Below are positions 1 through 7,381 of a stretch of DNA of 14,927 nt, piece by piece. Every line of letters starts with the position of its first letter. Positions within the stretch are counted from its first letter, which is position 1. Position numbers and translations under genes: made by a program. The stretch is from an uncultured Bacteroidales bacterium (GTDB lineage Bacteria > Bacteroidota > Bacteroidia > Bacteroidales > P3). The stretch lies in contig ONOZ01000042.1 of assembly GCA_900319595.1 (NCBI GenBank), positions 1 through 14,927 of the forward strand. The letters are read 5' to 3'. The notes beneath the pieces were generated by a model that did no database searches, was not told where the DNA came from, and saw only the letters and a list, made by a program, of their open reading frames with translations.

Positions 1-1227
1 TCCTTGTGATGCCGTATAAGCACCACTCCAGCAGGCTTGCAAATTATAACCTCCTGTTATGCCGTCAATGTTTAAGATTTCACCAGCCAGATATATCTTT
101 TCATTGCTTTTTAGTTGCAAAGTGTTATGGTTAATTTCGTCTAAATCAATGCCGCCACAAGTAACAAACTCATCTTTATTCGTTGCCCGACCTTGAGTTT
201 GATATTCGTCATTGCAAAGTATGTTGATAATACGATTTATTTCCTTTTTAGTCAAGTCTTTATATCTAATGTCTAATCTATTTGGAATAACCTTTTGTAG
301 CAAATACTCCCAAAACCTTTGTGATAGTGAAAATGGATTTGTATTTACTATAATTTTTTGACTTTCTGTTTGAATTGTTGTTTCTAATCTTTTTCTAATT
401 TCTTCGTCTGTAAGACTTACCCAATTGACGACTAATATTGTTTTGTAATTTTCGCAATGCAGATACTCAGCAGCAATAGATGATAATTTCAACACACAAG
501 GACCGCTAATACCTCTATGAGTTATAAGAATAGAGTCTGAAGTTTTGAATTTTGTTTGTTTTATTGTGAGTGTTACATTGTTAATAGTTGTTCCCTTAAG
601 AGATTGCAAATTATTATCTTTAATATAAAAGCCAAATAAAGATGGTTTGGGAGTAATTATTTTTGTATTACTTGTTTGCAAATCGAAATTATGATTATTA
701 TGTAGCATTCCTCCGGTTGTAATACATACAAAGTCAAAACTCTCTACTTGTTTTAAGTTAGTTATAGCAGTGTTGTAACGAATTGTTATATTATATTTGT
801 TTGCATAATCCAAAAACATATCAATTATTGTACGAGAATTATTAGTTATAGGAAACATTCTACCATCTTGTTCTGCTTTTAATTTTATACCATGAGTTGA
901 AAACCAATTTATAGTATCTTCTACAGAGAAATTTCTTAATAATTTTTTCATCAAATGATGTCCGCGAGGATAGATTTGCTTTAAATCCAAATTGTTATCG
1001 AGTAATTTATCGGTTAAAAGTCTATTATTTGTGCAGTTGCAACGACCTCCGCCAGAAACTAAAACTTTTGATAGAATTTTATCAGTTTTTTCAAAAATGA
1101 CGATATCTATAAATTTTGCCTTGTTATTCGTTATCCTATTGCTATCAAGTTTTTTAGCCATAAGTTCATATAAATTTATAGCCAAAAACATACCTGCTGC
1201 ACCACCCCCTATAATTGCAACTTTCAT
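1..1227 (-). CDS. BaiN/HI0933-family NAD(P)/FAD-dependent oxidoreductase (3' end cut by window edge)
   Basis: Translating the minus strand from the ATG at 1227 gives 409 codons open to base 1, so only a short C-terminal tail is missing. Seen: an N-terminal Rossmann dinucleotide motif (MKVAIIGGGAAGM, residues 1-13), the family motif SGGGRCNCTN about 60 residues in, a central ITTGGM segment, and a C-terminal block LAGEILNIDGITGGYNLQ. These match the HI0933/YhiN/BaiN flavoproteins ('aminoacetone oxidase family FAD-binding enzyme'). The family is known to bind FAD, but the substrate of most members is unknown, so no reaction is assigned. The C-terminal block has LNIDG where LD-x-(D/T)-G is usual, a mild substitution. 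It is divergent from the glycosyltransferase gene, with a TACCTTTG box 25 bp upstream of the ATG. Sure of the family, not of the role. Confidence 0.88.
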   Translation of the reverse strand, partial: MKVAIIGGGAAGMFLAINLYELMAKKLDSNRITNNKAKFIDIVIFEKTDKILSKVLVSGGGRCNCTNNRLLTDKLLDNNLDLKQIYPRGHHLMKKLLRNFSVEDTINWFSTHGIKLKAEQDGRMFPITNNSRTIIDMFLDYANKYNITIRYNTAITNLKQVESFDFVCITTGGMLHNNHNFDLQTSNTKIITPKPSLFGFYIKDNNLQSLKGTTINNVTLTIKQTKFKTSDSILITHRGISGPCVLKLSSIAAEYLHCENYKTILVVNWVSLTDEEIRKRLETTIQTESQKIIVNTNPFSLSQRFWEYLLQKVIPNRLDIRYKDLTKKEINRIINILCNDEYQTQGRATNKDEFVTCGGIDLDEINHNTLQLKSNEKIYLAGEILNIDGITGGYNLQACWSGAYTASQG

Positions 1228-1251
1228 AGCCTTGATTCTTAAATGCGACTG

Positions 1252-1259
1252 CAAAGGTA
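1252..1259 (-). promoter_or_regulatory. Bacteroidota -7 box for the BaiN-family gene
   Basis: The minus strand reads TACCTTTG, a perfect TAnnTTTG, ending 24 bp upstream of the ATG at 1227. At the expected 19-bp spacing the -33 position reads AATG rather than TTTG, so only the -7 half is convincing. Confidence 0.5.
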
Positions 1260-1314
1260 ATGAATTTTTAGTAAAAAACATTTTGAAAATAATTTATATA
1301 TTTAAAAATTTGTG

Positions 1315-1322
1315 TAACTTTG
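1315..1322 (+). promoter_or_regulatory. Bacteroidota -7 box for the glycosyltransferase-murF-anmK-sigma operon
   Basis: TAACTTTG is a perfect TAnnTTTG, 28 bp upstream of the TTG start at 1351. It implies a leader of only about 20-25 nt. No TTG/TTTG lies at the right spacing upstream, where the sequence is A/T only, so the -33 element is weak or absent. Confidence 0.5.
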
Positions 1323-1350
1323 TATTCTTATAAACAAAACATAAAAGATT

Positions 1351-2478
1351 TTGACAATAGGAGTAAATACACGATTGTTGCTTGGAGGCAGGTTGGAGGG
1401 TATAGGTTACTTTACCCAGCAGTTACTTATGCGTATGTGTGCCAATCACCCCGAAGACAAGTTTGTTTTATTTTTTGATAGGAAATACGACGCTCAATTT
1501 ATTTTTGCTGACAATATTATTCCCGTAGTTATTCCCTGTCCGACAAGACATCCCTTGCTTTGGAAGATATATTTTGATTATCTTTTACCTTTTTATTGCA
1601 AAAAATACAAAATAGACGTGTTCTTTTCTCCCGAAAACTATATTCCTAAACTAAAAAATATTCCTATTATTTGTACTGTACATGATTTAAACTTTTTTCA
1701 TTCAGACAAATACATCGGCAATTCTACTCACCAAAGGTATTTTATGCGTTATTTCCCTTTGAATGCTCGTAAATCCACAAAGGTGATAACTGTGAGTGAG
1801 TTTAGTAAAAATGATATTGTAGAAAATTTTTGTATTCCTGCCGATAAAATTGAGGTTGTATATAATGCAGCCAACAATGTTTATAAACCTCAGAGTAAGG
1901 AGATAAATTTGCTAACCAAAACTAAATATACTTTAGGAAAGGATTATTTTTATTTTGTTGGAGCGATACATAAACGCAAAAATTTGACAAATATTTTTCT
2001 GGCTTTTGATGAATTTAAACGTCAAAGTGCAAGTGATATAAAATTTGTTGTAATTGGTGCAAAAAAATGGTGGAAAGGAGAGATAGAGGACACATATAAC
2101 AACATGCAATTCAAAGAAGATGTTATTTTTACAAATAGATTAGAAGCAAAAGATGTGGCATTGATTTCTTCGGCTGCGTTAGCGTTAGTATTCCCTTCGT
2201 TGTTTGAGGGATTTGGAATACCAGTAGTGGAGGCTTTTGCAGCTAATACTCCTGTGATTACTTCAAATACAACAGCGTTGCCAGAAGTTGTTGCAGATGC
2301 TGCTATTTTAGTTAATCCTTATTCAATAGATGAGATTGCTAAGGCGATGAAAGATATTTATGAAAACACAGAATTACGCTCCTCTTTGATAGAAAAAGGT
2401 TTGGAAAGAAACAAATTATTTTCGTGGGATAAATCTTCAGAAAAATTATGGACGATAATACAAAATACAATCAATTAA
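1351..2478 (+). CDS. GT4-family glycosyltransferase
   Basis: This 375-aa protein has a two-lobed GT-B layout. Seen: N-terminal VNTRLLLGGRLEGIGYF (5-21), the acceptor-lobe motif TVHDLNFF (109-116), ITVSEFSKNDI (146-156), the start of the donor lobe at YFVGAIHKRKN (201-211), and the nucleotide-sugar signature FPSLFEGFGIPVVEA (281-295), whose EX7E pair is Glu286 and Glu294. GT4 enzymes transfer a sugar from an activated donor with retention of configuration; donor and acceptor cannot be read from the sequence. Being first in an operon with murF and anmK suggests an envelope glycan, but that is inference. The start is unusual: TTG at 1351, because a TAA at 1342-1344 closes the frame upstream and the only alternative is ATT at 1348. 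The 3' end overlaps murF by 31 bp. Confidence 0.9.
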   Translation: MTIGVNTRLLLGGRLEGIGYFTQQLLMRMCANHPEDKFVLFFDRKYDAQFIFADNIIPVVIPCPTRHPLLWKIYFDYLLPFYCKKYKIDVFFSPENYIPKLKNIPIICTVHDLNFFHSDKYIGNSTHQRYFMRYFPLNARKSTKVITVSEFSKNDIVENFCIPADKIEVVYNAANNVYKPQSKEINLLTKTKYTLGKDYFYFVGAIHKRKNLTNIFLAFDEFKRQSASDIKFVVIGAKKWWKGEIEDTYNNMQFKEDVIFTNRLEAKDVALISSAALALVFPSLFEGFGIPVVEAFAANTPVITSNTTALPEVVADAAILVNPYSIDEIAKAMKDIYENTELRSSLIEKGLERNKLFSWDKSSEKLWTIIQNTIN

Positions 2479-3761
2479 ATGATGAATTGTTTTCGAAAGT
2501 ACTGACAATCTTTGAGAAAACTAATTTTTTGACAACTGACTCTCGTAAAGTAATTAAGGATAGTATTTTTGTTGCTTTACAAGGTGATTTTTATGATGCT
2601 AATATTTTTGCACAGAGTGCCTTGGATAATGGTGCTGCGTTGGTAGTTATTGATAAAGAAGAATATTTTATTGACGACAGGACTCTTTTGGTTGAAGACT
2701 CTTTAATATTTTTGCAACGCTTTGCTAATTATTATAGAAAAACTTTTGATATTCCTTTTATTGCAATTAGTGGTACCAATGGCAAAACTACTACTAAGGA
2801 GTTGATGCATGCTGTACTTTCTCAAAAATACAAAGCTCAAGCAACACTTGGCAATTTGAATAACCATGTAGGGGTTCCTTTGACAATACTTTCTTTAAAA
2901 AAAGATATTCAAATAGCAATAATAGAAATGGGTGCCTCGCATGTTGGGGATATAGACTTACTTTGTCAGATCGCAGAGCCAGACATTGCACTTTTGACTA
3001 ATATAGGAACGGCACATATTGAGGGATTTTTATCTTTGGAAGGAGTTGTACAGGCAAAAACAGAGTTATACAAATACGTAGAAGCAAAAAAAGGTAAAAT
3101 ATTTGTCAATATAGATGATGAGAATTTAGAAAAACATTGTCCAAGTATCGCAACAACCTATTCTTTTGAGAAAGAAGCAGACACAACGGCAAAGATGACA
3201 GATTTACATCAACCTTTTGCTGCGATAGAGTTTGATGGGGTAAAGATAAATTCTCATCTCGTAGGGTCGTATAATTGTTATAATTTACTTGCTGCTGCTT
3301 GTGTAGGAAAGTATTTTGGTGTAGATACAAACCAAATCAAACAAGCCATAGAAAATTACGAGCCTAACAATAATCGTTCGCAAGTACAAAATACCAAAAA
3401 GAATACTTTAATAATGGATTGCTACAACGCTAACCCTTCCTCTTGTCGTTATGTACTCAAAGCCTTTAATGATATACAGGCAACTGACAAACGTGTATTT
3501 ATTGGTGCTATGAAAGAATTGGGGGATGTAAGCGAGCAGGAACATAAGGCAATATCGGATATCTTACAGACAATGAATTTGACTCAGATTGTACTTGTTG
3601 GCGAGGAGTACAAAAAACATAGTATTTATGGACGTACAATTTGGTTTGAAAACTCAAATGAGGCAAAGGATTTCTTGCAAACTCAGGATATAAAGAATTC
3701 TTTGATACTCATAAAGGGTTCGCGTTCAACTAAAATGGAAATTTTGGCAGATGTTTTATAG
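2448..3761 (+). CDS. murF: UDP-N-acetylmuramoyl-tripeptide--D-alanyl-D-alanine ligase
   Basis: MurF is the cytoplasmic ATP-dependent Mur ligase that adds D-Ala-D-Ala to UDP-MurNAc-tripeptide, the last soluble step of peptidoglycan precursor synthesis. Seen in 437 aa: N-terminal uridine-binding segment with TDSRKVIKDSIFVALQG (30-46), P-loop ISGTNGKTTTKE (107-118), GNLNNHVGVPLT (135-146), IIEMGASHVGDI (158-169), TNIGTAHIEGF (184-194), a lysine in QAKTELY (Lys204) at the position usually carbamylated, DCYNANPSS (334-342 region), and C-terminal KGSRSTKME. The length is normal for the family. The ATG at 2448 lies inside the glycosyltransferase gene (31-bp overlap), and the stop overlaps anmK by 11 bp, so translational coupling is likely. 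The motif order and D-Ala-D-Ala-ligase-type N-terminus favour MurF over MurE. Confidence 0.96.
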   Translation: MDDNTKYNQLNDELFSKVLTIFEKTNFLTTDSRKVIKDSIFVALQGDFYDANIFAQSALDNGAALVVIDKEEYFIDDRTLLVEDSLIFLQRFANYYRKTFDIPFIAISGTNGKTTTKELMHAVLSQKYKAQATLGNLNNHVGVPLTILSLKKDIQIAIIEMGASHVGDIDLLCQIAEPDIALLTNIGTAHIEGFLSLEGVVQAKTELYKYVEAKKGKIFVNIDDENLEKHCPSIATTYSFEKEADTTAKMTDLHQPFAAIEFDGVKINSHLVGSYNCYNLLAAACVGKYFGVDTNQIKQAIENYEPNNNRSQVQNTKKNTLIMDCYNANPSSCRYVLKAFNDIQATDKRVFIGAMKELGDVSEQEHKAISDILQTMNLTQIVLVGEEYKKHSIYGRTIWFENSNEAKDFLQTQDIKNSLILIKGSRSTKMEILADVL

Positions 3762-4803
3762 AGTTTTGGGAATGATGTCAGGTACTTCACTTGACGGCTT
3801 GGATTTGGCTTTATGTGAATTTGATATTGACGAAAAGCAGATTGATTATCAAATTATTAGAGCGACAACTATTCCTTATGATTCTACATTAAAAGACAAA
3901 ATTCTAAGATGTGAAAACAGTAATGGCGAATATTTGGCAGAGTTTTCCGCTTATTTAGGGCATTACTTTGGAAAACAAGCAAATAAGTTTTTGAAACAAA
4001 ATAACTTAACTGCTGATTTCATTGTTTCTCACGGACAAACCATTTTCCACCAGCCACACAAAGGATTTACTTTGCAAATAGGAGACATCAATGCCATTGC
4101 CAGTGAAACAGAATTGACAGTTATAGGAGATTTTCGCTCAATGGACGTGGCTTTAAACGGACAAGGTGCTCCACTTGTGCCAATCGGAGATAAATTACTG
4201 TTTGCTAATTATGATTGTTGTTTAAATATAGGTGGTTTTTCTAATATTTCTTTTGACGACAATTCGTTACGAAAGGCTTATGATATATGTCCGTCTAATA
4301 TAGTATTGAATCATCTTTGCCACTACTTAAACTTGGAGTATGATAATGATGGACAAATTGCAAAACACTCTACCATTGATACCGCTTTGTTGCAAGAATT
4401 AAACTCTATACCTTATTATATAAATAACGAGCAGCAATCTTTAGGCAAAGAGTTTGTGAAACAGTGTATATTCCCACTTTTAGAAAATAGTTCTTTGTCT
4501 ATTGAATGCAAGATTGCAACTTACACCGAACATATAGCATACCAAATTGGAAAAAATATAAAAGGTAAAACTCTTGTAACAGGAGGGGGTGCGTATAACA
4601 GTTTTTTGATAGATAGGATAAGACATTATGCTAATTATGAGTTGATTGTACCAAGTAATTTGATTGTTGAATACAAAGAAGCGTTGATTTTTGCATTTTT
4701 GGGAGTTAGGCGTTTGCGTAAGGAAGTAAATTGTTTGAGCAGTGTTACAGGAGCAAGATGCGATTCCTGTTCTGGTAGTGTCGTTTATTGGTTAAAAGAA
4801 TAG
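3751..4803 (+). CDS. anmK: Anhydro-N-acetylmuramic acid kinase
   Basis: AnmK opens and phosphorylates 1,6-anhydro-MurNAc released from peptidoglycan turnover, giving MurNAc-6-phosphate for recycling. Seen in 350 aa (E. coli enzyme about 369): phosphate-binding MMSGTSLDGLDLAL (8-21), SHGQTIFHQ (93-101), GDFRSMDVALNGQGAPLVP (126-144), which carries the conserved acidic and glycine residues of the active site, NIGGFSNIS (159-167), DICPSN (178-183) and the C-terminal ATPase motif VTGGGAYNS (276-284). The start ATG at 3751 overlaps the murF stop by 11 bp. Placing a recycling kinase directly after murF puts synthesis and salvage of the wall precursor under one promoter. No odd residues seen; DICP in place of DTGP is, to my recollection, common in Bacteroidota homologues. 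Confidence 0.96.
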   Translation: MFYRVLGMMSGTSLDGLDLALCEFDIDEKQIDYQIIRATTIPYDSTLKDKILRCENSNGEYLAEFSAYLGHYFGKQANKFLKQNNLTADFIVSHGQTIFHQPHKGFTLQIGDINAIASETELTVIGDFRSMDVALNGQGAPLVPIGDKLLFANYDCCLNIGGFSNISFDDNSLRKAYDICPSNIVLNHLCHYLNLEYDNDGQIAKHSTIDTALLQELNSIPYYINNEQQSLGKEFVKQCIFPLLENSSLSIECKIATYTEHIAYQIGKNIKGKTLVTGGGAYNSFLIDRIRHYANYELIVPSNLIVEYKEALIFAFLGVRRLRKEVNCLSSVTGARCDSCSGSVVYWLKE

Positions 4804-4809
4804 TAAAAG

Positions 4810-5367
4810 ATGATTATGGACGACAACTACATATTAGATTTAATCAATAATCGCAAAACTAAGGAGCAGGGCTTTAAACTTTTGATTTCTAAAACAAAAG
4901 AAAAACTATATTGGCAAATCCGCCGTATGCTTATTAGTCATGAGGATACGGACGATTTGTTGCAAGAAGTTTATATTAAGGTTTTTAGAAATATATCTTC
5001 ATTCAAAAAAGATTCTTCACTATCTACTTGGATTTTTCGTATTGCCTATAACGAGAGTATCAATTTTTTGAAAAGTAAAGCAAAACAACAAAAACTCAAT
5101 GACTTACCTTTGGATATGGCAATGATGAAACAATCTCCCGCTATACAATCTAACGATGCAGATTTGATAGAGGAAATTTTGCAAAAAGCCATTCAAACAC
5201 TGCCTGACAAACAAAGAGAGGTTTTTTTGTTAAGATATAATGACAATATGCCGTTTAAGGAAATGGAGACTTTGTTGAACACGAGCGAGGGTGCGTTAAA
5301 AACATCTTATCATATAGCCGAAAAGAAAATAAAAGAGTTTTTTTTGACCCATACATTAAACTTTTAA
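4810..5367 (+). CDS. ECF-type RNA polymerase sigma factor
   Basis: This 185-aa protein has the two-domain ECF layout. Region 2 spans about residues 22-90 (DTDDLLQEVYIKVFRNISSF, 46-65, then STWIFRIAYN, 72-81), giving core binding and -10 recognition. Region 4 spans about 121-177 (LPDKQREVFLLRYNDNMPF, then a helix-turn-helix near 145-172), giving -35 recognition. There is no sigma-1.1 or sigma-3 region, as expected for group IV. It lies 6 bp after anmK and 49 bp before an anti-sigma-like membrane gene, the usual ECF/anti-sigma pairing. The start may be the ATG at 4810 or the in-frame ATG at 4816 (MDDNY); I cannot separate them. The regulon is not visible in the window; nearby envelope genes suggest envelope stress, by inference. 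Confidence 0.93.
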   Translation: MIMDDNYILDLINNRKTKEQGFKLLISKTKEKLYWQIRRMLISHEDTDDLLQEVYIKVFRNISSFKKDSSLSTWIFRIAYNESINFLKSKAKQQKLNDLPLDMAMMKQSPAIQSNDADLIEEILQKAIQTLPDKQREVFLLRYNDNMPFKEMETLLNTSEGALKTSYHIAEKKIKEFFLTHTLNF

Positions 5368-5416
5368 ACTTTTTTTTTGTCAAACATTTAAAGAGGGGGG
5401 AGAGGAAAATAAATTT

Positions 5417-5893
5417 ATGATAAAACAAGAGCATGACATATTAGATAATGATTTAAAAAATTTTGAGGTGCCGCAGAATTACTTTATTAGTATAGAAGAC
5501 AAGGTGCTGAAAAATTATCATAGACGTCAAAACAAGAGAAAATTGACTTATTTGGGTATGTCGTTGTGTGGCTTGGTAATAGTTGTAAGCGGAGTGTTTT
5601 TCATAGATAATATAGGTAATAATCAACAACAACTTGCTGAGAAATTTATATCGGTGAAGGATACACTAAAATCCGATAATAATAATTTAATCTCGCTGAA
5701 TAATCAAAAAGATTTAGCACTAAATTCAAATATAGAAGGATATAGAGAACAAACTGCTGAAAAAGAGATAGATAATAAGACTATTGGAAACGATAGGATT
5801 GATAGTGATTTTACTGCGAGTGAATTGGATTACTTGGAAAATTATTTGAATGAAGATAATTACGAATTGGTGTATAATACTTTAATGAAATAA
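5417..5893 (+). CDS. Single-pass membrane protein, probable anti-sigma factor
   Basis: This 158-aa protein has no recognised enzymatic motif. It has a charged cytoplasmic N-terminus of about 42 residues with FEVPQNYFISIEDKV (16-30). That resembles the F-x-VPE-x-YF motif at the start of many small Bacteroidota proteins encoded after ECF sigma genes. One transmembrane helix follows (about 44-63), then an extracytoplasmic Asn/Asp-rich region, and an acidic C-terminus (SELDYLENYLNEDNYELVY). There is no zinc-finger HxxxCxxC motif, so it is not a ZAS-type anti-sigma. It is 49 bp after the sigma gene and 4 bp before a Spy/CpxP-like gene. The spacer carries a T9 tract and a G6 tract that doubles as a purine-rich ribosome-binding site (GGGGGGAGAGGA). 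The anti-sigma role is inferred from position and topology. Confidence 0.72.
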   Translation: MIKQEHDILDNDLKNFEVPQNYFISIEDKVLKNYHRRQNKRKLTYLGMSLCGLVIVVSGVFFIDNIGNNQQQLAEKFISVKDTLKSDNNNLISLNNQKDLALNSNIEGYREQTAEKEIDNKTIGNDRIDSDFTASELDYLENYLNEDNYELVYNTLMK

Positions 5894-5897
5894 TGAT

Positions 5898-6413
5898 ATG
5901 AATAGGTTTTTTAGATGTATTATATTGGTTTTGTGCGTTTTGCTAATGAATGTTGTGTCCTTGGATACATATTCGCAGACACAAAATGTGGATTGGAAAG
6001 CACTGCACGAGAAGATGATGAAGAAAAAGTATAGATTTCTACAAGAGGAATTGACACTTAATGAAGTACAGATGAAACAATTTTGGGCTGTTTATACTCA
6101 ATATGACAAGGAAATAACCGCCTGCCACGATAATGCACGAAAAAAACAATGCGAATTAACAAAAATAAACCCTAATAGTTGTGAGCCTGTGGAGGAGTGT
6201 AAATTATCTGACGATGTTGCAAGGCAATTAATTCAGCAATGTATAGAAATGGAAAATGCATTGCTATTGGTGGAAAAAAAGTATTCAAAAGAATTTGAAA
6301 AAGTGTTGCCTCCGCAAAAGGTTTTGAAACTTCATCGTTTGGAAAAGAAATTTATGCGAGAGATGATGTCAAAGCATGATGGTAAGTGTACAAATAAAAA
6401 AACACATAAATAG
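5898..6413 (+). CDS. Exported Spy/CpxP-like periplasmic protein
   Basis: This 171-aa protein has a clear Sec signal (Arg, a hydrophobic core at 8-20, probable cleavage after TYS at about 26). The mature part is helical and charged: KYRFLQEELTLNEVQMKQFW (45-64) contains an LTxxxxQ-like motif followed by AVYTQYDKEI. A second amphipathic block, FEKVLPPQKVLKLHRLEKKF, lies near the C-terminus. This matches the short Spy/CpxP-like proteins that often accompany ECF sigma genes in Bacteroidota. Relatives in Proteobacteria are periplasmic chaperones or stress sensors. Five cysteines in the mature chain (76, 85, 95, 101, 115) could form disulfides or bind metal, which is speculative. It starts 4 bp after the anti-sigma-like stop and ends the operon. 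Confidence 0.78.
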   Translation: MNRFFRCIILVLCVLLMNVVSLDTYSQTQNVDWKALHEKMMKKKYRFLQEELTLNEVQMKQFWAVYTQYDKEITACHDNARKKQCELTKINPNSCEPVEECKLSDDVARQLIQQCIEMENALLLVEKKYSKEFEKVLPPQKVLKLHRLEKKFMREMMSKHDGKCTNKKTHK

Positions 6414-6427
6414 AAAAGAAGTATGAG

Positions 6428-6446
6428 AAAAGATGAAAATCTTTTT
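6428..6446 (+). terminator. Weak hairpin with short T run after the Spy/CpxP-like gene
   Basis: AAAAGAT and ATCTTTT form a perfect 7-bp stem with a GAAA tetraloop, 15 bp after the stop at 6413. The stem is A/U-rich, so it is likely weak alone. The stronger hairpin at 6479 follows. Confidence 0.3.
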
Positions 6447-6478
6447 GATTTCGTTTCATAATTAATTTATTTTTTGGG

Positions 6479-6507
6479 GAGAACTGTTATCCTGCAGTTC
6501 TCTTTTT
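6479..6507 (+). terminator. Intrinsic terminator at the end of the murF-anmK-sigma operon
   Basis: GAGAACTG (6479-6486) and CAGTTCTC (6495-6502) form a perfect 8-bp stem with an 8-nt loop, followed at once by TTTTT (6503-6507). The last T lies only 18 bp before the TauE-type start at 6526. It therefore either separates the two transcription units or acts as a leader attenuator of the permease gene. Confidence 0.75.
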
Positions 6508-6525
6508 GTTATTTATAATTAGACT

Positions 6526-7317
6526 ATGTCCTTAACAATTATTATAATATTGATTATTTCTGGTATTTTAGTAGGTTTTATAAATACCTTATCGGCAGGA
6601 GGAACAACGATTTCTATTGCTCTCTATCTAGCCTTGGGAATACCCGCACAGATAACAAATGCAATAAATAGGGTAGGAGTGTTGCTGCAAAACGGATTCG
6701 CCTCTTATTTGTTTTATAGAAAAAATCTAATCAATTATAAGCATTTAATTCTGTATTCTTTGCCATTGCTTGTTGGAGCCTTGTTTGGTTCATTGATTGC
6801 GATAAATATAGATGAAAAAATATTCAATATCTGTTTTGCTATAGTGCTGTTATTGATGGTTGTGTTTTTGTTCATAGAAACAAAAGCGACTTCCAAACAG
6901 GAAAAGCCTTTGACGTTGAAAAACTATTTAATTGTTTGTCCGTTGTTTTTGATTACAGGTTTTTATGGTGGTTTTGTGCAGGCAGGTACAGGATTTTTAC
7001 TTATTGCCGTTGTTGGTTCTGTGCTTGGTTACGATTTAATTAAGACTACGGCAATAAAAAATACTTTGATGTTCGCTTATACGATAGTGGCTATGGCAGT
7101 ATTTTTATTTCGCGGTGGTATTGAAACAAAATATTGGATTTACGCCCTAATTCATTCCTTTGGCAACTTGATAGGTTCCTATATTGCAGCACATTACGCT
7201 TTGAAAAAAGGGACTCAATTTATTAAGATTGTAATTATTTGCGTTGTTGTTTTGATTGCTTTGAATCTCTTGGGAGTTTTGGATATGCAATTATTTTTTA
7301 AAAATTTTGTCAATTAG
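6526..7317 (+). CDS. TauE/SafE-family membrane permease (DUF81)
   Basis: This 263-aa polytopic protein has about seven to eight hydrophobic segments (roughly 4-22, 27-40, 72-93, 98-117, 132-152, 178-196, 203-222, 231-252). The signature of the family appears twice in diverged form: VGFINTLSAGGTTISI (16-31) with ITNAINRVGVLLQNG, and TGFYGGFVQAGTGFLLI (144-160) with TTAIKNTLM. This is the internal duplication typical of TauE/SafE proteins. Members export or import small organic or inorganic sulfur anions such as sulfite or sulfoacetate, but the substrate cannot be read here and no sulfur genes are adjacent. A terminator hairpin lies just upstream. No clear TAnnTTTG box is seen; the nearest is a TA-TTT-TTTG with one extra base at about 6468-6476. 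The ATG at 6526 fits the first membrane segment. Confidence 0.88.
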   Translation: MSLTIIIILIISGILVGFINTLSAGGTTISIALYLALGIPAQITNAINRVGVLLQNGFASYLFYRKNLINYKHLILYSLPLLVGALFGSLIAINIDEKIFNICFAIVLLLMVVFLFIETKATSKQEKPLTLKNYLIVCPLFLITGFYGGFVQAGTGFLLIAVVGSVLGYDLIKTTAIKNTLMFAYTIVAMAVFLFRGGIETKYWIYALIHSFGNLIGSYIAAHYALKKGTQFIKIVIICVVVLIALNLLGVLDMQLFFKNFVN

Positions 7318-7321
7318 TTTT

Positions 7322-7349
7322 TTTGTTACAAATTTATTGTGTATTTTTG
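7322..7349 (+). promoter_or_regulatory. Promoter of the PepSY-like lipoprotein gene
   Basis: TTTG (7322-7325), 16 bp, then TATTTTTG (7342-7349), a perfect TAnnTTTG. The spacing is a little shorter than the usual 19 or so. It lies 32 bp upstream of the ATG at 7382, inside the longer open frame that begins at 7307, and so supports the downstream start. Confidence 0.6.
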
Positions 7350-7381
7350 CAACACGATTTTGGATTAAAGATATTGTTGAT

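Noticed and set aside
992..1333. Plus-strand open frame of 113 codons
   Set aside because: It lies antisense to the conserved N-terminus of the BaiN-family gene and has no family features.
7307..7381. Upstream in-frame start of the PepSY-like lipoprotein
   Set aside because: It overlaps the permease gene, precedes the TAnnTTTG promoter at 7342 and buries the lipoprotein signal peptide; 7382 fits better.
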